From Streptosporangiaceae bacterium (GTDB lineage: Bacteria; Actinomycetota; Actinomycetes; Streptosporangiales; Streptosporangiaceae), in contig JASHOI010000671.1 in NCBI GenBank assembly GCA_030041195.1, forward strand, positions 1 to 30,334: DNA of 30,334 nt. The letters run 5' to 3'. Below are positions 22,795 to 30,334 of the stretch, one piece after another. How positions within the stretch are numbered: the stretch's first letter is position 1; each line of letters opens with the position of its first letter. The notes under the pieces were generated by a model, which was not told the DNA's origin, searched no databases, and saw only the letters and a program-made list of their open reading frames with translations. The position numbers and the translations under genes are program-made.

Positions 22795-24744
22795 ATGCAC
22801 CGTAATTCCGCGCCGATCGTGGTAGCGGGGCAGCCGGTCAACTGGCTGGGAGCCAACTTCTGGTCCCGGACCGGCGGCCCGCTGATGTGGCGGAATTACG
22901 ATCCCGACACGGTCCGCGCGGAACTTGCGGTGCTGCGGGAGCACGGCCTGGGCATGACCCGCTCGTTTTTCTTCTGGCCGGACTTCATGCCGGAGCCGGA
23001 CCGCATCGATGAGGCGATGGCCGACCGCTTCGCCGACTTCCTCGACCGGCACGCCGAGGCTGGCATGTCGACCGTGCCGACGTTCATCGTCGGCCACATG
23101 TCCGGCGAGAACTGGGATCCTCCCTGGCGCGAAGGCCGGGACCTGTACGCCGACGTCTGGATGGTCGGACGGCAGGCCTGGTTCGCCGGCGAGATGGTCC
23201 GCCGTTTCGGCGCCCACCCGGCCGTGTGCGGCTGGGTCGTCTCCAACGAAATGCCGATCTACGGCAGCGGAAACACGCCGCGACAGGTCATCGCCGCCTG
23301 GGCTCAGATCATCAGGGACGCGGTCCGCGCGGCAGGCGGTTTGCAGCCGTTTTCGCTCGGCGATGGCGCGTGGGGGACCAAACTCACCGGCAGGCACACC
23401 GGATTCGCGCTCGCCGACACGGCGCGGCTGTGCGACTTCCTCGGCCCGCACGTCTACCCCACCAGTGACGACGAGGTGCGCCAGCACTACACGGCTGCCT
23501 GGGAGTGCGAGCTGGCCGGGACGTTCGGCCGGCCGGTCATCCTCGAGGAGTTCGGGGTCAGCTCGGACTTCGCGGCCGACGCCAACGCCGCCCGCTACTA
23601 CCGCCAGGTGCTGCACAACAGCCTGCTGGCCGGCGCGACCGGCTGGATCGGATGGTGCAATTCAGACTACGACGAGCTGGCCGGACAGGATCCCTACCGG
23701 CACCACGCGTTCGAGCTGCACTTCGGGCTCACCGACAGCCGCGGCAATCCCAAGCCGCAGCTTGCCGAGATGAAGGCGTTCGCCGAGACGCTGCGGGCGG
23801 TCGACATCGGCCGCTGCCAGCGTGCCGCCACCGACGCGGCCCTGGTGGTGTCGTCCTATCTGGACACCAGCTACCCGTTCACCTCGCCGGACGAGGCCGG
23901 CTACATATACGACACGTTGCGCCAGGCCTACGTGTCCGCCCGGCTCGCGGACCTGCCGCTGGCGCTGGCCAGGGAGAAAGACGGCATCGGCGACGACGCC
24001 ATGCTCTACCTCGTGCCGTCGGTCAAGCAGCTGCTGGCGCCCACCTGGGACGAGCTGGAACGGCTGGCCATCGGGGGCGCGACGGTCTACGTCTCGTACT
24101 CCCCCGGGCTGACGGGGTGGCATCGCGGGCCGTCCTATGGCCGCCTCAACGACATGTTCGGGGTCGAGCATCAGCTCAAGGCCGGGCTGATCGACCCGAT
24201 CGAGGACGATCAGGTGACGTTCTGCTTCGTCAGGGACCTCGGCTCGGTCTCCGCCGGGACACGGCTGACCTTCCGCGCGGGCGGCAATGATCACAGCCGC
24301 GCTTACCTGCCGGTCCGCCCGGTCAGCGCGGAAGTGGTCGCGGTCGACGGGCACGGCAGGCCCGCCCTGCTGCTGCATCGCGTGGGTGCGGGCTCGGTCG
24401 TGCTGTGCACCTACCCGGTGGAGCACATGGCCGCCGCGACGCCGCGGGTCAACCCGGAGGCGACCGGCGCGGTCTACGAGGCTCTCGCCACGCACGCTGG
24501 GGTCCGCCGGTGGCTGACCGTCGATGACCCGCTGGTCGCTTCGGACGTGCTCGTCCGCTCCGACGGAACCCGTTTCGCATGGCTGGTGAGCCAGGCAGCC
24601 GAGCCGGTCACGGTCAAGCCGGAACTCGCCGCCGGGCTCCGGATGGCCCATCTCGATGGCTCCGCCGCCGACTCGGGCGTCACTCTTCCCCCGTTCGGCG
24701 TCGGCGTCTTCCGGCTGGACGCCAGCCCCGCCCCGGACAGCTAG
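22795..24744 (+). CDS. intracellular GH5-like glycoside hydrolase with GH42-like C-terminal domains
   Basis: 649 residues from an ATG at 22795 with AAGGGGG 8 bases before it. Residues 15-330 form a GH5-type barrel: GANFWSRTGGPLMW, acid/base E152 in VVSNEMP, H219 in GPHVYPTSDD, nucleophile E252 in VILEEFGVSS, and GWIGWCNSDYD. Residues about 345-540 look like the Rossmann-like trimerisation domain of GH42 beta-galactosidases (LVVSSYLDTSYPF ... AMLYLVPSVKQL ... VYVSYSPGLTGW). A beta-rich domain ends in PPFGVGVFRLD. No signal peptide, so it acts on imported sugar. The substrate could be a beta-mannoside, beta-glucoside or beta-galactoside. The next gene starts 19 bases downstream; LacI box 3 lies upstream. 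Confidence 0.82.
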   Translation: MHRNSAPIVVAGQPVNWLGANFWSRTGGPLMWRNYDPDTVRAELAVLREHGLGMTRSFFFWPDFMPEPDRIDEAMADRFADFLDRHAEAGMSTVPTFIVGHMSGENWDPPWREGRDLYADVWMVGRQAWFAGEMVRRFGAHPAVCGWVVSNEMPIYGSGNTPRQVIAAWAQIIRDAVRAAGGLQPFSLGDGAWGTKLTGRHTGFALADTARLCDFLGPHVYPTSDDEVRQHYTAAWECELAGTFGRPVILEEFGVSSDFAADANAARYYRQVLHNSLLAGATGWIGWCNSDYDELAGQDPYRHHAFELHFGLTDSRGNPKPQLAEMKAFAETLRAVDIGRCQRAATDAALVVSSYLDTSYPFTSPDEAGYIYDTLRQAYVSARLADLPLALAREKDGIGDDAMLYLVPSVKQLLAPTWDELERLAIGGATVYVSYSPGLTGWHRGPSYGRLNDMFGVEHQLKAGLIDPIEDDQVTFCFVRDLGSVSAGTRLTFRAGGNDHSRAYLPVRPVSAEVVAVDGHGRPALLLHRVGAGSVVLCTYPVEHMAAATPRVNPEATGAVYEALATHAGVRRWLTVDDPLVASDVLVRSDGTRFAWLVSQAAEPVTVKPELAAGLRMAHLDGSAADSGVTLPPFGVGVFRLDASPAPDS

Positions 24745-24763
24745 ACCATCGAAGGGAGTCGCG

Positions 24764-26362
24764 ATGATCGCAGTACCAGGTACGGGCAAGGGCGGGCGGC
24801 GCCTGCTGGGAGCCGCCTTAGCCGCCACCGTGGCGGTCGTGCTGACGGCCGCTCCCGCGGCCCTGGCCGGCGCTCCGGCGCAGGCAGGCCCACAAGGCAC
24901 GCCGGTGTCGCCGCTGGCCCTCGGCCTCAACACCGCGCCGTGGGACTACATCTATGCCGCCGACACGTCGGCGGACGGCGGGCTCAACACGCTCCAGCCG
25001 CTGCTGCAGGCGGCCGGCGTCGGCCTGCTCCGCTACGGCGGCGGCTCCTACGCCGACTACTACGACTGGCAGACCAACTCGAACATCCAGAACTGCCTGC
25101 CGTACGACACCACGGCGTCGTTCGTGGTGACGCCCACCGGCTGCGCGACCTCGGACTCGCTCGGCTTCGACCAGTTCTCCGCCCAGGCCAGGGCGATCGG
25201 CGCCGGGAGCTTCGTGACCGTGAACTACGGTTCCGGCACGCCGGAAGAGGCGGCGGCCTGGGTGACCCATTCGCTGACCACACCGGGGGATGGCGTGGCG
25301 TTCTGGGAAGTCGGCAATGAGACCTACGGCTGCTGGGAGGTCAACAACTGGCTGGCGGGGCCGCCCGAGAACTACCAGGGCTACACCCCCAACACCTACA
25401 CCGAGGTGAACGGGGTCGACGAGAACCCGACGTGCCCGCAGGTGACCGAGGGCGACGCGGCGGGCACTCAGACGCTGGCGACCTCGTACGCCGTCAACGC
25501 GCTTGCGTTCCTGCGCGCGATGAAGGCCGCCGATCCGTCCGCACAGATCGGTGTGCCCTGGGCCTTCGGCGGCAACGTGCAAGGCGCCTCGGTTCCCGAC
25601 AGCGACGAGTGGAACGACACCGTGCTGGGCGAGGACGGCAGGGACGTCAGCTTCGTCGACGCGCACTACTACCCGTTCACGTTCGGCGGCGCCACCGGCG
25701 GAAGCAACCCGACCGACCAGCAGGTCCTGCGGTCCCTGATGTCGGTGCCCTCGCTGTACCGGCAGATCCGCGGCGAACTCGACGCCTACGACCCGAATGC
25801 GCAGGTGATCGTCGGAGAGACCGGCGTGTCCAACAACGAGACCACGACCGTCTGCACCCCCACCGGGGCGTTGTTCGCCGCCGGGGACGTCCTGTCCTGG
25901 CTGGCGGCCGGGGCGCAGAGCGTGGACTGGTGGGACATGAACAACTACGGCAACACGACCGCCTCGTGCACGAACCCGGACTACGGGATGTTCACGTCAA
26001 GCTCGCCTCCGGCGCCGGAGACGCCCTATTACGGCTATCTGCTGGCCTCGGTGCTGGCCCGGCCGCACGCGCTGCTCGGCGCCATGCCGACCTCCGACCC
26101 CACCGACGTCCTGGCATATCAGTCGCTGCTGCCCGGGGGTGAGAGGGCCGTCGCGTTCCTCAACACCAACACCAGTTCGGCGCGGACGGTGCGCTTCGAC
26201 TCCGCCGGGTTGTCCGGCCCGCTGCACACGTGGACCTACAGCGCGGGCAACCAGAACGCCACAAACTCGAACATCGTCCAGGGCACGGCGAGCGCCTCCT
26301 CGCTCGCCTCCGGCATCACGCTGCCGGCCGAGTCCATGGTGATTCTCGAGGCGCAAGACTAG
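24764..26362 (+). CDS. secreted GH51-like alpha-L-arabinofuranosidase family protein
   Basis: 532 residues from an ATG at 24764, with GAAGGGAG before it; the frame is open upstream through the previous gene. A signal peptide is clear: a KGGRR basic part, LLGAALAATVAVVLTAAPAAL, and cleavage near ALA-G (about 35). The mature protein begins SPLALGLNTAPWD, then LLRYGGGSYADYYDWQTN and VNYGSGTPEEAAAWV. Putative acid/base E186 lies in FWEVGNETYG and nucleophile E352 in VIVGETGVSNNE. A beta-sandwich end follows. This pattern matches actinobacterial proteins called alpha-L-arabinofuranosidase-like, releasing arabinose from plant polysaccharides outside the cell. It is co-directional with, and 19 bases after, the GH5-like gene. 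The exact GH family is uncertain. Confidence 0.8.
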   Translation: MIAVPGTGKGGRRLLGAALAATVAVVLTAAPAALAGAPAQAGPQGTPVSPLALGLNTAPWDYIYAADTSADGGLNTLQPLLQAAGVGLLRYGGGSYADYYDWQTNSNIQNCLPYDTTASFVVTPTGCATSDSLGFDQFSAQARAIGAGSFVTVNYGSGTPEEAAAWVTHSLTTPGDGVAFWEVGNETYGCWEVNNWLAGPPENYQGYTPNTYTEVNGVDENPTCPQVTEGDAAGTQTLATSYAVNALAFLRAMKAADPSAQIGVPWAFGGNVQGASVPDSDEWNDTVLGEDGRDVSFVDAHYYPFTFGGATGGSNPTDQQVLRSLMSVPSLYRQIRGELDAYDPNAQVIVGETGVSNNETTTVCTPTGALFAAGDVLSWLAAGAQSVDWWDMNNYGNTTASCTNPDYGMFTSSSPPAPETPYYGYLLASVLARPHALLGAMPTSDPTDVLAYQSLLPGGERAVAFLNTNTSSARTVRFDSAGLSGPLHTWTYSAGNQNATNSNIVQGTASASSLASGITLPAESMVILEAQD

Positions 26363-26377
26363 GCCACGAGATGTGCG

Positions 26378-27451
26378 TCAAACCGCGTCGGTCAGCTTGC
26401 CGATGATCGCCAGGTGGCGCAGCGCCTGGGCGTACGAGCCGACGAGGCTTGCCTGGCAGTACGGCAGCCCGTGCCGCCGGCAGTACTCCATGATCAGGGG
26501 CTGGGCGCGGCGCAGCGCCGGCCGCGGCATCGACGGGAACAGGTGGTGCTCGATCTGGTAGTTGAGCCCACCCATGGCGAGGTCGGTGAGCCAGCCGCCG
26601 CGGACGTTGCGTGAGGTGAGCACCTGCCGGCGCAGGAAGTCGGTGCGATCGGCCGCGCTCAGGATCGGCATGCCCTTGTGGTTGGGGGCGAACGCGAAGC
26701 CCAGGTAAAGGCCGAACAGCCCCTGCTGGACCAGGATGAACACGACGGCCTTCACCGGCGACAGCACCAGGAACACCGCGGTGAGGTAGCCGGCGAAGTG
26801 AAGGCCGAGCAGCGCCGCCTCGGCCGGCCTGGCGGAGGTGGCGCGGCTGGCCAGCGTGCGGATGCTCGCGACGTGCACGCTGAACGCCTCGCCGAGCAGC
26901 AGCGGGAAGAACAGGTGCGCCTGGTAGCGGAACAGCACGCGGGACAGGCCCCGGCTCTGCCGCGCCTGGGACGTGGTGAACGCCAGCACGCGCATCTCGA
27001 TATCCGGATCGGCGCCCTCGGTGTTGGGGCGGGCGTGATGGCGGCTGTGCTTGTCGACCCACCACCCGTAGCTAAGCCCGATGCCCAGATTGCCGAGCAG
27101 CAGCCCGAGGATGTAGCTGAGCCGCCGCGAGCCGCAGATCTGCCGGTGCCCGGCGTCGTGGCCGAGAAACGCGATCTGCGTGAACAGGATGGCCAGGAAC
27201 GCGGCCACCGCGAGCTGCCACCATGAGTCACCGACCAGCACGAAGGCGGCCCATCCGGCCGCCAGCAGCGCGACCACGACCGCGATCCGCCAGCGGTAAC
27301 TCCAGCGGTGCCGTTCCAGCAGCCCAGTGCGCTTCACCTGGCGGGACAGCTCGGCGTAGTCGGACCCGCGCCGCGGTGCCGGTGGCGCCGACGCCGCGGA
27401 CGCCGGTGACGACGGCCAGGCTGTGGTGATCGCTTCTTCGTGAGATGGCAT
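26378..27451 (-). CDS. membrane fatty acid / acyl-CoA desaturase (DesA3- or delta-6-like)
   Basis: 357 residues from an ATG at 27451, preceded by GGGAG 9 bases upstream; an ATG eight codons earlier lacks a site. The three histidine boxes of diiron membrane desaturases are present: HDAGH (98-102), HSRHH (135-139) and QIEHH (299-303) in NYQIEHHLFPSMPR. Membrane spans flank them (RIAVVVALLAAGWAAFVLVG, AVVFILVQQGLFGLYLGFAF). It introduces a double bond into an acyl chain using electrons from a separate reductase, since no cytochrome b5 domain is fused. The QIEHH form is typical of acyl-CoA or front-end type enzymes. It ends 15 bases from the convergent GH51-like gene. Confidence 0.92.
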   Translation of the reverse strand: MPSHEEAITTAWPSSPASAASAPPAPRRGSDYAELSRQVKRTGLLERHRWSYRWRIAVVVALLAAGWAAFVLVGDSWWQLAVAAFLAILFTQIAFLGHDAGHRQICGSRRLSYILGLLLGNLGIGLSYGWWVDKHSRHHARPNTEGADPDIEMRVLAFTTSQARQSRGLSRVLFRYQAHLFFPLLLGEAFSVHVASIRTLASRATSARPAEAALLGLHFAGYLTAVFLVLSPVKAVVFILVQQGLFGLYLGFAFAPNHKGMPILSAADRTDFLRRQVLTSRNVRGGWLTDLAMGGLNYQIEHHLFPSMPRPALRRAQPLIMEYCRRHGLPYCQASLVGSYAQALRHLAIIGKLTDAV

Positions 27452-27576
27452 TCGGACGGGCTCCCGGGGGCGCATGGCGGCCTGGCTGACTGCCGAACAT
27501 TCTGCTCGCTCCGGCTGATCGTGCGCTTAACGGCGTCTGTCCGCGACACTTCCGGGGCATGCACGATGCCGGCGGC

Positions 27577-28023
27577 TCAGCGGGGTTCGAGCATACGCTC
27601 CAGGAGGGTCGTCAGGCGGCGTGCCTCGGCCGGGGTGAGCGCACTGGTCATGGGCGACAGGGACTGGGCGATCTCGGCGGCGCCGCGCTCGGCCAGTTCC
27701 GCCCCGCCCGGGGTGAGGAGCACGTCTACGGCGCGCCCGTCGAGCGGGTTGGGTGCCCGCCGCAGCAGGCCCCTTTTCTCGGCGCGGTCGACGAGGCCGG
27801 AGACCGTCGACTTGTCTAGCCCGAGGTAGTCGGCCAGGTCGCTCATCTTGCCGCGCCGGTCGCGGAGGATGGCGAGCACCCGCAGCTGGGTCAGGGACAG
27901 ATCGTGGGCGGCGGCGACTCGGTTCAGCACGGCCATCGTTGCGAATGACGCCCGGACCAGAGCGTCGATCAGCTCCTGCTGGCTGGCTGCGGCCTGCCGA
28001 GCCGCCGGGTCGGGGAGTGCCAT
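27577..28023 (-). CDS. MarR-family transcriptional regulator
   Basis: 148 residues from an ATG at 28023; no clear ribosome-binding site. The winged helix is clear: LSLTQLRVLAILRDRRGKMSDLADYLGLDKSTVSGLVDRAEKRGLL, then the wing NPLDGRAVDVLLT with the D-x-R pattern of MarR proteins, and a C-terminal dimerisation helix. These repress divergent genes until a ligand, often an aromatic compound or oxidant, binds. It diverges from an MDR oxidoreductase, its probable target, across a palindrome at 28043-28061. The desaturase starts 125 bases downstream in the same direction. Confidence 0.92.
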   Translation of the reverse strand: MALPDPAARQAAASQQELIDALVRASFATMAVLNRVAAAHDLSLTQLRVLAILRDRRGKMSDLADYLGLDKSTVSGLVDRAEKRGLLRRAPNPLDGRAVDVLLTPGGAELAERGAAEIAQSLSPMTSALTPAEARRLTTLLERMLEPR

Positions 28024-28042
28024 GAGGGAAGCTTAGTTGACT

Positions 28043-28061
28043 TAGTTGGTACTCGCAACTA
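28043..28061. promoter_or_regulatory. probable MarR operator between the divergent marR and MDR genes
   Basis: TAGTTG and CAACTA form an inverted repeat around 7 bases. TTAGTT recurs nearby at about 28033 and 28065, giving an AT-rich cluster in a 77-bp divergent intergenic region. Confidence 0.5.
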
Positions 28062-28100
28062 CTTTAGTTTGTATTACCACCTAGCTCTTTGGGAGTCATC

Positions 28101-29063
28101 ATGAAAGCCGCAGTCGTTTCCGCATTCCACACTCCGCCGCACTACCAGGACATGCCTGACCCGGTGCCAGCCGGTGATGGCAAGATCGTCGTCGACGTGC
28201 TCGCCGCCGGGCTGCACCCGCGGGTCCGGTCCCAAGCCGCGGGGTCGCACTACACCAGCACCGATGAGCTGCCGCTTGTCCCCGGCATCGACGGCGTCGG
28301 CCGCGGCAGCGACGGGCTGCTGCGCTACTTCGTCCTCCCCGACACGACGCTCGGCTCGATGGCCGAGCGGACCGTCATCGACACGCGCCGCAGCATCGTG
28401 CTGCCCGACGACGCCGACCCCGTGGCCGTGGCCGCCGCCATGAACCCGGCGATGGCCTCGTGGGTCGCGCTGCGCCAGCGCGTACGGTTCCAGGCCGGGC
28501 AGAGTGTCCTCGTCCTCGGCGCGGGCAACGCGGGTCAGATGGCCGTCGGCGTCGCGAAGTTGCTGGGCGCGGACCGGATCGTCGTCGCGGGGCGCCTGCA
28601 CGCCGGGGTGGCGGACCGGCTCCGCGCGGCCGGCGCGACCGACACGGTGCCGCTCGACGCGGAGCCCGACGTCGTTGCCCGCCGGCTCGGTGAGACGGCA
28701 GCCGACGTGGACGTGGTGATCGACTACCTGTGGGGCGAGCCCGCCGCCTCCGCGATGGCCGCCCTCATCACCGCGCGCCCCGATCGCGGCAAGCCGCTCA
28801 GCTGGATCCAGATCGGCTCCATCGCGGGCCCGACCGCGGCGATCCCGTCGGCCGCGCTGCGCGCCGCCCGCCTGTCGATCGTCGGCAGCGGCCAGGGGTC
28901 GGTCGGCGCACGGGAGTACCTCGCCGAGCTTCCGGCCCTGGCCGATGCCATCACCACCGGCAGGCTCGAGGTCGATGCCAGGGCGATGCCGCTCGCGGAC
29001 GTCGAGCAGGCGTGGACCGACATCGACGCTGCGCACCGCATCGTCCTCACCCCGCACGCGTGA
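28101..29063 (+). CDS. zinc-independent MDR family oxidoreductase (quinone-reductase-like)
   Basis: 320 residues from an ATG at 28101, with GGGAG 5 bases upstream. An N-terminal GroES-like domain (MKAAVVSAF ... VDVLAAGLHPRVRSQAAGSHY) is followed by a Rossmann domain with VLVLGAGNAGQMAVGVAKLLGA. The zinc ligands of true alcohol dehydrogenases are not visible in GLHPRVRSQAAG, so it is placed with NADPH-dependent quinone/enone reductases. It probably reduces an electrophile or ketone in the cytosol. Transcribed divergently from marR, which likely regulates it. The substrate is unknown. Confidence 0.87.
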   Translation: MKAAVVSAFHTPPHYQDMPDPVPAGDGKIVVDVLAAGLHPRVRSQAAGSHYTSTDELPLVPGIDGVGRGSDGLLRYFVLPDTTLGSMAERTVIDTRRSIVLPDDADPVAVAAAMNPAMASWVALRQRVRFQAGQSVLVLGAGNAGQMAVGVAKLLGADRIVVAGRLHAGVADRLRAAGATDTVPLDAEPDVVARRLGETAADVDVVIDYLWGEPAASAMAALITARPDRGKPLSWIQIGSIAGPTAAIPSAALRAARLSIVGSGQGSVGAREYLAELPALADAITTGRLEVDARAMPLADVEQAWTDIDAAHRIVLTPHA

Positions 29064-29166
29064 TCGAACCCGAGTTGGGCCAACCTGTGCGCCTGACGGA
29101 CGAGGCGACGTCCGCGGCTGCGCGGGTCCCGGCGGCCACCCTTGAGCTGGTCCTGGGAATCGATAT

Positions 29167-29223
29167 GTTACCGTAACCTGGGATATTCGAAAATAGTCAC
29201 GATATAGGCTTGTACCACGATAT
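29167..29223. promoter_or_regulatory. AT-rich block with small palindrome and repeated CGATAT
   Basis: GTTACCGTAAC (29167-29177) is an 11-base palindrome. ACGATAT occurs at 29199-29205 and 29217-29223, 18 bases apart, with another CGATAT at 29161. The block is far more AT-rich than its surroundings and lies in the 245-bp gap before the DUF222 gene, so it is a plausible promoter/regulatory region. Confidence 0.35.
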
Positions 29224-29308
29224 TCTGTACGTACGGGCAATCGATTCACCTCGTTGGGAGTGACCAGCAACGGAATCAGGCGAGCGGAACAGCGAGCCAC
29301 GCGGCGGG

Positions 29309-30334
29309 ATGCCGCCCGGCGGTGCTGGGCCGCACGCGGACAACGCCTCCGGTGCTGACAGCAGCGACGTGTGGCTGTGGGATGACGAGCTCACGCCCGG
29401 AGACATGCTGACTGCCGCGCAGATCGTTGCGCTTTCCAAGGCCGACGGCGCCTGGGACGACGGCGAGGATGAGGACGAGGACGACCCCGCGGATCAAGAC
29501 GCGCCGGCCGGGGTGGCCGAGGTGTGGGATGCCGGGTTCACCCATGGCATACCCGGTGCGCCGGGGTATGGGTTTGCGTCGGGGGGCGTGCTGGACACGA
29601 TGCTGCCGGGCCAGGATCTGGCGGCGTTCACCGGCACCGCGCTGTGCCGCGGGCTGGGCCGGCTCAGCGACGGGGAGCTGGTCGGGTTTTTGTGCGCGGC
29701 CCGGCGTAATACGTCCTGGCAGCAGGCCGCTGAGCTGGCCGCGGTCGCGGACCTGGACCGGCGCCGCGCGCACCCCGGCGGTGTGCCCGGCGAGCATGTC
29801 GCTGATGAGGTCGCGGCGGCGCTGCGGCTGACCCACCGCGGCGCCGAGGGGCTGCTGGGTTTGGCCGGCGGGATCATGCGGCTGTCGCAGGTCCCGGCGG
29901 CGCTGGCGGCGGGCGTGATCGACCTGGCCCGGGCGGAGGTGTTCGTCCGGGAACTGCTCGCGGTCGATGACGGGCTGGCGGTGCGGGCCGAGGCGATGGT
30001 GATGCCGCGCGCGCCCGGCATGACGACCGGGGAGCTGGCGTATGCGCTGCAAAAGGCGGTCGCGGCGGTGGACCCGGCCGCCGCCGAGCGGCGCAAAAAG
30101 CGCGCGGAGCGCGACGCCCGGGTGGAGGCGTGGGCCGAGCCGGGCCGCGGCACCGCGGCGCTGGCCGGGCGTGACCTGCCCGCCGCCGAGGTGATCGCCG
30201 CCGACCAGCGGCTGACCGCCGCCGCCCGGTGGCTCAAAGCCCACGGCGCCAGCGGCGGCATGGACTGGCTGCGCTCACGCGCCTACCTCGCCTTCGTCAA
30301 CGGCTACCACCTCGACGACCTGCTCGCCACCCTG
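29309..30334 (+). CDS. DUF222 / 13E12-family protein (partial, runs off the right edge)
   Basis: 342 codons remain open from an ATG at 29309 to the window end. A TGA in this frame at 29261-29263 bounds the start; later GTG or ATG codons are alternatives because the ribosome-binding site is weak. After an acidic leader (DDGEDEDEDDPADQ), the DUF222 core is clear: LSDGELVGFLCAARRNTSWQQAAELAAVADLDRR, EVAAALRLTHRGAEGLL, DLARAEVFVREL, ERRKKRAERDARVEAW, and LTAAARWLKAHGASGGMDWLRSRAYLAF. Full members often end with an HNH endonuclease domain, which would lie beyond this window. They are multicopy in many actinobacteria (13E12 repeat family in mycobacteria). The role is not established. Confidence 0.85.
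   Translation, partial: MPPGGAGPHADNASGADSSDVWLWDDELTPGDMLTAAQIVALSKADGAWDDGEDEDEDDPADQDAPAGVAEVWDAGFTHGIPGAPGYGFASGGVLDTMLPGQDLAAFTGTALCRGLGRLSDGELVGFLCAARRNTSWQQAAELAAVADLDRRRAHPGGVPGEHVADEVAAALRLTHRGAEGLLGLAGGIMRLSQVPAALAAGVIDLARAEVFVRELLAVDDGLAVRAEAMVMPRAPGMTTGELAYALQKAVAAVDPAAAERRKKRAERDARVEAWAEPGRGTAALAGRDLPAAEVIAADQRLTAAARWLKAHGASGGMDWLRSRAYLAFVNGYHLDDLLATL

Noticed and set aside
22747..23616. 289-codon minus-strand frame over the GH5-like gene start
   Set aside because: It is a shadow of the GH5-like coding sequence and would run through its ribosome-binding site; no domain recognised.
29276..30244. 322-codon open frame on the minus strand at the right end
   Set aside because: Antisense to the DUF222 gene, whose translation matches its family. 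The minus frame is Arg/Gly/Pro-rich only.

Overview
The window is about 30 kb of very GC-rich DNA. It has strong G/C bias at third codon positions, frequent GTG and TTG starts, and families typical of soil actinomycetes: PadR, TetR, LacI and MarR regulators, a mycobacterial-type arylsulfatase, a LigD-type ligase and a DUF222/13E12 protein. I read it as the chromosome of a filamentous or soil actinobacterium. The genus cannot be fixed from sequence reading alone. No rRNA, tRNA, CRISPR array or complete insertion sequence was seen.

Layout. (1) 1-6.9 kb: a left-edge Ros/MucR-type zinc-finger regulator (minus strand) diverges from a PadR regulator. An aldehyde dehydrogenase and a stand-alone ATP-dependent DNA ligase follow. 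Then comes a tight group of SAM methyltransferase, MFS exporter and a NTP_transf_6 (DUF925-type) nucleotidyltransferase, which ends at a strong hairpin facing a convergent TetR gene. A 32-bp near-palindrome ahead of the methyltransferase shares 17 of 20 bases with a sequence ahead of tetR, so the TetR protein probably controls both. (2) 7.55-8.03 kb: a gene-free stretch holding a 281-bp element with 35-bp terminal inverted repeats and an internal perfect 18-bp inverted repeat, most likely a non-autonomous transposable element. (3) 8-13.9 kb: a small membrane protein with a repetitive Gly/Tyr/Gln/Pro tail, a flippase-like membrane protein, an AtsA-like sulfatase and a flavin amine oxidase.

(4) 13.9-26.4 kb is the most coherent system: a carbohydrate-use locus. 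It contains a GH1 beta-glucosidase, a five-gene oligopeptide/oligosaccharide-type ABC importer (lipoprotein binding protein, two permeases, two ATPases), a LacI regulator, a cytosolic GH5/GH42-like glycosidase and a secreted GH51-like arabinofuranosidase. The same 15-bp sequence, CTATACCGGTTAAGT, occurs exactly three times: ahead of the GH1 gene, ahead of the importer operon, and between lacI and the GH5-like gene. That ties the locus into one regulon. The inferred route is trimming outside the cell by the secreted enzyme, import of oligosaccharides, and hydrolysis inside by GH5-like and GH1 enzymes. The GH1 gene carries an apparent one-base deletion that displaces its last 30 codons.

(5) 26.4-30.3 kb: a membrane fatty-acid desaturase, a MarR regulator divergent from a zinc-free MDR oxidoreductase with an operator-like palindrome between them, and the start of a DUF222/13E12-family gene that runs off the right edge.

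All functions are family-level readings from motifs. Start codons were chosen by ribosome-binding-site spacing and often differ from the longest open frame.
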